In this document: piece by piece, positions 26,875 to 29,264 of the stretch | Layout: every line of letters starts with the position of its first letter | Numbering within the stretch: position 1 is the first letter of the stretch | Assembly: GCA_002414505.1 (NCBI GenBank) | Contig: DHZF01000024.1 | Span: 7,688-36,951, forward strand | Direction of reading: 5' to 3' | From: Hyphomonas sp. UBA5111 | GTDB lineage: Bacteria > Pseudomonadota > Alphaproteobacteria > Caulobacterales > Hyphomonadaceae | Length of the DNA stretch: 29,264 nucleotides | Translations under genes and position numbers: made by a program | The notes under the pieces: model-generated | Seen by the model: the letters and a program-made list of their open reading frames with translations, nothing else | Database searches by the model: none | What the model was told of the DNA's origin: nothing

Positions 26875-28374
26875 TCAGCCTCCCGCCATCAGGTTCAGGA
26901 TGCGCAAGGCAGAACCCTCGGTAATGTTGAAAATCAAATTGGGCGCCACACCGAACAGGATTGTGAGGAATGCGAGGGGTGCGATGCATATCCACTCAAT
27001 CATATTCATGTCCTTGATCGAGTTCAGCTCCGGATTGGTGATCTGACCGAAGACGGTCCGCCGATACAGGGTCAGCATGTAGACCGCCGAGAAGATCACG
27101 CCCAGCGCAGCGCCGGCTGCCGCCCAAGTCGAGGCCTGGAAGCCGCCGACCATGGTCAGGATTTCACCAATGAAGCCGGAGGTGCCCGGCAAGCCGACAT
27201 TGGCCATGGTGAACAGCATGAAGAAGGTCGCATACACCGGCATGCGGTGCACGAGGCCCCCATAGGCCGCGATCTCCCGCGTGTGCATCCGGTCGTAGAC
27301 GACGCCAACAATCAGGAACAGCGCGCCGGAAATCAGGCCGTGACTGAGCATCTGGAAAATGGCCCCCTGCACGCCCGCCTCGTTGAAGGCGAAGACGCCG
27401 AGCGTGACAAAGCCCATATGCGCAACCGAAGAGTAGGCAATCAGCTTCTTCATGTCGGTCTGGCGCCAGGCGACGAGCGACGTGTAGACGATTGCAATCA
27501 CTGCCAGCGCAAACATGAAGGGCTGGAACAGCTGGCTCGCATCCGGGAACATCGGCAGCGAGAACCGGAGGAAGCCATAGCCGCCCATCTTCAGCAGGAT
27601 ACCTGCCAGCAGGACGGATCCCGCCGTTGGAGCCTGGACGTGCGCATCCGGCAGCCATGTATGGACCGGCCACATGGGCAGTTTCACGGCGAAAGACGCC
27701 ATGAAGGCCAGCCAGAGCCAGGTCTGTACATTCGGATCGAAGGCATACTTCTCCAGAATCTCGAAGTCGGACCCGCCAGCGGTCTGATACATGTAGACCA
27801 CGGCCACCAGCATCAACAGCGAGCCAATCAGCGTGTAGAGGAAGAATTTGAACGCCGCATAGATCTTGTCCTTGCCGCCCCAGATACCAATGATCAGGAA
27901 CATCGGGATCAGGCCAGCTTCGAAGAAGATATAGAACAGGACGAGATCCATCGCGGTGAAGACACCGATGATGAAGGTCTCAAGCACAAGGAATGCGACC
28001 ACGTATTCCGTCACGCGCTTGTGGATCGAGTTCCAACTGGCCAGCAGGCAGATCGGGATCAGGAAGGTCGTCAACAGGATCAGCGTAATGGACAGGCCGT
28101 CGATGCCCATCTTGTAGCTGATATTGCGGTACCAGCTGTATTGCTCGACGAGTTGATAGCCTGATTGAGACGCATCAAAGGCGGCGAAAGCAGCCAAGGA
28201 TGCAATAAAAGTCGCACCGGAAATGATCAGGCCAGCCAGAAGCGCCGTACGGCCTTCCGTATCGCTGGACGATGCCTCACGGCTACCCGCAGTCGCCGCT
28301 CGCACGATCATGATGATGAGCGCTCCCGCCAATGGCAGGAAAGTCATCGCTGAAAGAATGGGAAAACCGCCCAT
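26875..28374 (-). CDS. nuoM: NADH-quinone oxidoreductase subunit M
   Basis: NuoM is the middle antiporter-like pump of the complex I membrane arm. The 499-residue protein is almost all membrane helix. Conserved features are the Glu in [18 protein letters not shown] and the Lys in [19 protein letters not shown]. Others are [20 protein letters not shown] and [15 protein letters not shown] chose ATG 28374, which has GGAGGAG seven bases upstream and overlaps the nuoL stop (TGATG). A GTG at 28401 extends the frame into nuoL but lies upstream of that site. Confidence 0.96.
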   Translation of the reverse strand: MGGFPILSAMTFLPLAGALIIMIVRAATAGSREASSSDTEGRTALLAGLIISGATFIASLAAFAAFDASQSGYQLVEQYSWYRNISYKMGIDGLSITLILLTTFLIPICLLASWNSIHKRVTEYVVAFLVLETFIIGVFTAMDLVLFYIFFEAGLIPMFLIIGIWGGKDKIYAAFKFFLYTLIGSLLMLVAVVYMYQTAGGSDFEILEKYAFDPNVQTWLWLAFMASFAVKLPMWPVHTWLPDAHVQAPTAGSVLLAGILLKMGGYGFLRFSLPMFPDASQLFQPFMFALAVIAIVYTSLVAWRQTDMKKLIAYSSVAHMGFVTLGVFAFNEAGVQGAIFQMLSHGLISGALFLIVGVVYDRMHTREIAAYGGLVHRMPVYATFFMLFTMANVGLPGTSGFIGEILTMVGGFQASTWAAAGAALGVIFSAVYMLTLYRRTVFGQITNPELNSIKDMNMIEWICIAPLAFLTILFGVAPNLIFNITEGSALRILNLMAGG

Positions 28375-29264
28375 CAGTTGGCTCCTCCAGCGCGCAGCCA
28401 CAGTATTCCGCCGAATACGAGTGCAGCGCCGATAATCACGAAAGCGTAGTGGTAAAGGTATCCGGTGTGCATCTTCGACAGGCGCCCGGCAGAAGCCTTG
28501 GTCACCGCCACCACGCCATCAGGGCCGATACCGTCGATGATCTTCTTGTCGGCCTTCCAGAACAGGTTTCCGAGCATGGCGGACCCCTTTACGAAGGTCG
28601 CCTGATAGATCTCGTCGAAATACCATTTGTTGTAGAAGAGCGAATGCAGTGGACCGCCGCTGTCCGCGACGCGCTTCCCAACACCCCGGTTGAAGTAATA
28701 GGTGAACGTCGCAATCAGGAAGCCGGCAATCGTCACGACCAGTGGCGCATAGAGTACCCATTCCGGAACATTGTGGCGGTCGTGCAGGACATGGTTCTCG
28801 GCGGCGCGATAGATGGCGCCTGCCCAGAAGGTCTCATTGTTGCCGTCCACGAAGGCGTCGTAGAAGTACACGCCTGCGAAGATCGCGCCGAGGCTGAGCA
28901 GTGCCAGAGGCACCAGCATGACTAGGGGGCTCTCATGCGGCGTGTGATCATGGGCGTGGCCGTGCGCGTCATCCGCAGCGTGCGCATCTTCATGCGCGTG
29001 GTCGTCATGATGATCATGCGCTTCCCAAGTCTTCGGACCGTGGAACGTCATGTAGATGAGGCGCCAGGAATAGAAGCTCGTCAGGAAGGCGGCGATCAGG
29101 CCGAACCAGAACGCAACCTGTCCGAACATTACGTCTGCCTGGCCGCTCGCAAACGTGCTTTCGAGGATCGCATCCTTGGAGAAGAAGCCAGCGAAACCGA
29201 TCTGGGTGTGTGGAATACCGAGGCCGATAATGGCAATCGTCCCGATCATCATGGCCGCATAGGT
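28374..29264 (-). CDS. nuoL: NADH-quinone oxidoreductase subunit L, C-terminal part
   Basis: NuoL is the distal proton pump of complex I, and its C-terminal long helix braces the membrane arm. Only the last 296 residues are here; the frame is open to the window edge, and the 5' part lies beyond it. The visible part starts TYAAMMIGT and includes [10 protein letters not shown], typical of NuoL, then [15 protein letters not shown] histidine-rich cytoplasmic or periplasmic loop follows (28935-29018, 11 His in 28 residues), then more helices and the amphipathic bracing region. The protein ends with a final hydrophobic helix, [17 protein letters not shown]. Its stop overlaps the nuoM start. Confidence 0.95.
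   Translation of the reverse strand, partial: TYAAMMIGTIAIIGLGIPHTQIGFAGFFSKDAILESTFASGQADVMFGQVAFWFGLIAAFLTSFYSWRLIYMTFHGPKTWEAHDHHDDHAHEDAHAADDAHGHAHDHTPHESPLVMLVPLALLSLGAIFAGVYFYDAFVDGNNETFWAGAIYRAAENHVLHDRHNVPEWVLYAPLVVTIAGFLIATFTYYFNRGVGKRVADSGGPLHSLFYNKWYFDEIYQATFVKGSAMLGNLFWKADKKIIDGIGPDGVVAVTKASAGRLSKMHTGYLYHYAFVIIGAALVFGGILWLRAGGAN

Noticed and set aside
26704..28164. A 486-codon open frame on the plus strand opposite nuoM and nuoN.
   Set aside because: It lies fully antisense to well-conserved complex I genes. Its product is rich in His, Arg, Gln and Glu with no recognisable domain, as expected from the complement of hydrophobic codons.
1..29264. A search by eye for CRISPR arrays, insertion sequences, phage genes, toxin-antitoxin pairs, tRNA genes and foreign-looking islands.
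   Set aside because: None seen. Every stretch is accounted for by conserved housekeeping genes with gaps under 150 bases, so a new accessory system is unlikely here.

Overview
The window is a compact stretch of core chromosome from an alphaproteobacterium. I infer the Caulobacterales, probably the Hyphomonadaceae (Hyphomonas-like). The support is a Caulobacter-like order rpsB-tsf-pyrH-frr-uppS-cdsA-dxr-rseP-bamA-skp-lpxD-lpxA-lpxI-lpxB, LpxI in place of LpxH, a short ProS without an editing insertion, CoaX and RNase J, an mce-DUF1467 pair, and moderately GC-rich DNA. The family-level placement is a guess from synteny and protein character; no search was run.

Layout. All genes but one lie on the minus strand and are read from high to low coordinates. 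(a) 29264-25443: the end of the complex I operon (nuoL partial, nuoM, nuoN). (b) 25446-21580: birA, coaX, rnj, mce and a DUF1467 membrane protein. (c) 21528-14728: proS, lolC/E (LolF-like), lolD and dnaE. (d) 14726-12754: a terminator-like dyad, a promoter, a foldable leader, then rpsB and tsf and a strong hairpin terminator. (e) 12716-360: pyrH, frr, uppS, cdsA, dxr, rseP, bamA, skp, lpxD, lpxA, lpxI and lpxB. The plus-strand exception is the 3' end of a flavin oxidoreductase at 1-369, which converges on lpxB and overlaps it by 10 bases.

How the genes work together. The large block in (e) joins translation (S2, EF-Ts, RRF) and UMP kinase to envelope building. UppS and Dxr supply the isoprenoid carrier, CdsA supplies phospholipid precursors, and BamA, Skp and RseP handle outer-membrane proteins and envelope proteolysis. 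LpxD, LpxA, LpxI and LpxB make lipid A disaccharide. LolC/E and LolD release lipoproteins toward the outer membrane. NuoL, NuoM and NuoN are the antiporter-like membrane subunits of NADH dehydrogenase.

Gene packing is extreme. Many junctions share start and stop bases (TGATG, TAATG, ATGA, GTGA, TTGA), and the longest non-coding gap is about 145 bases (14583-14727). No tRNA, rRNA, CRISPR array, insertion sequence, prophage or defence gene is visible. I did not find a new biological system here. The most useful oddities are the absence of fabZ between lpxD and lpxA, the hairpin that runs into the pyrH ribosome binding site, and the foldable rpsB leader.
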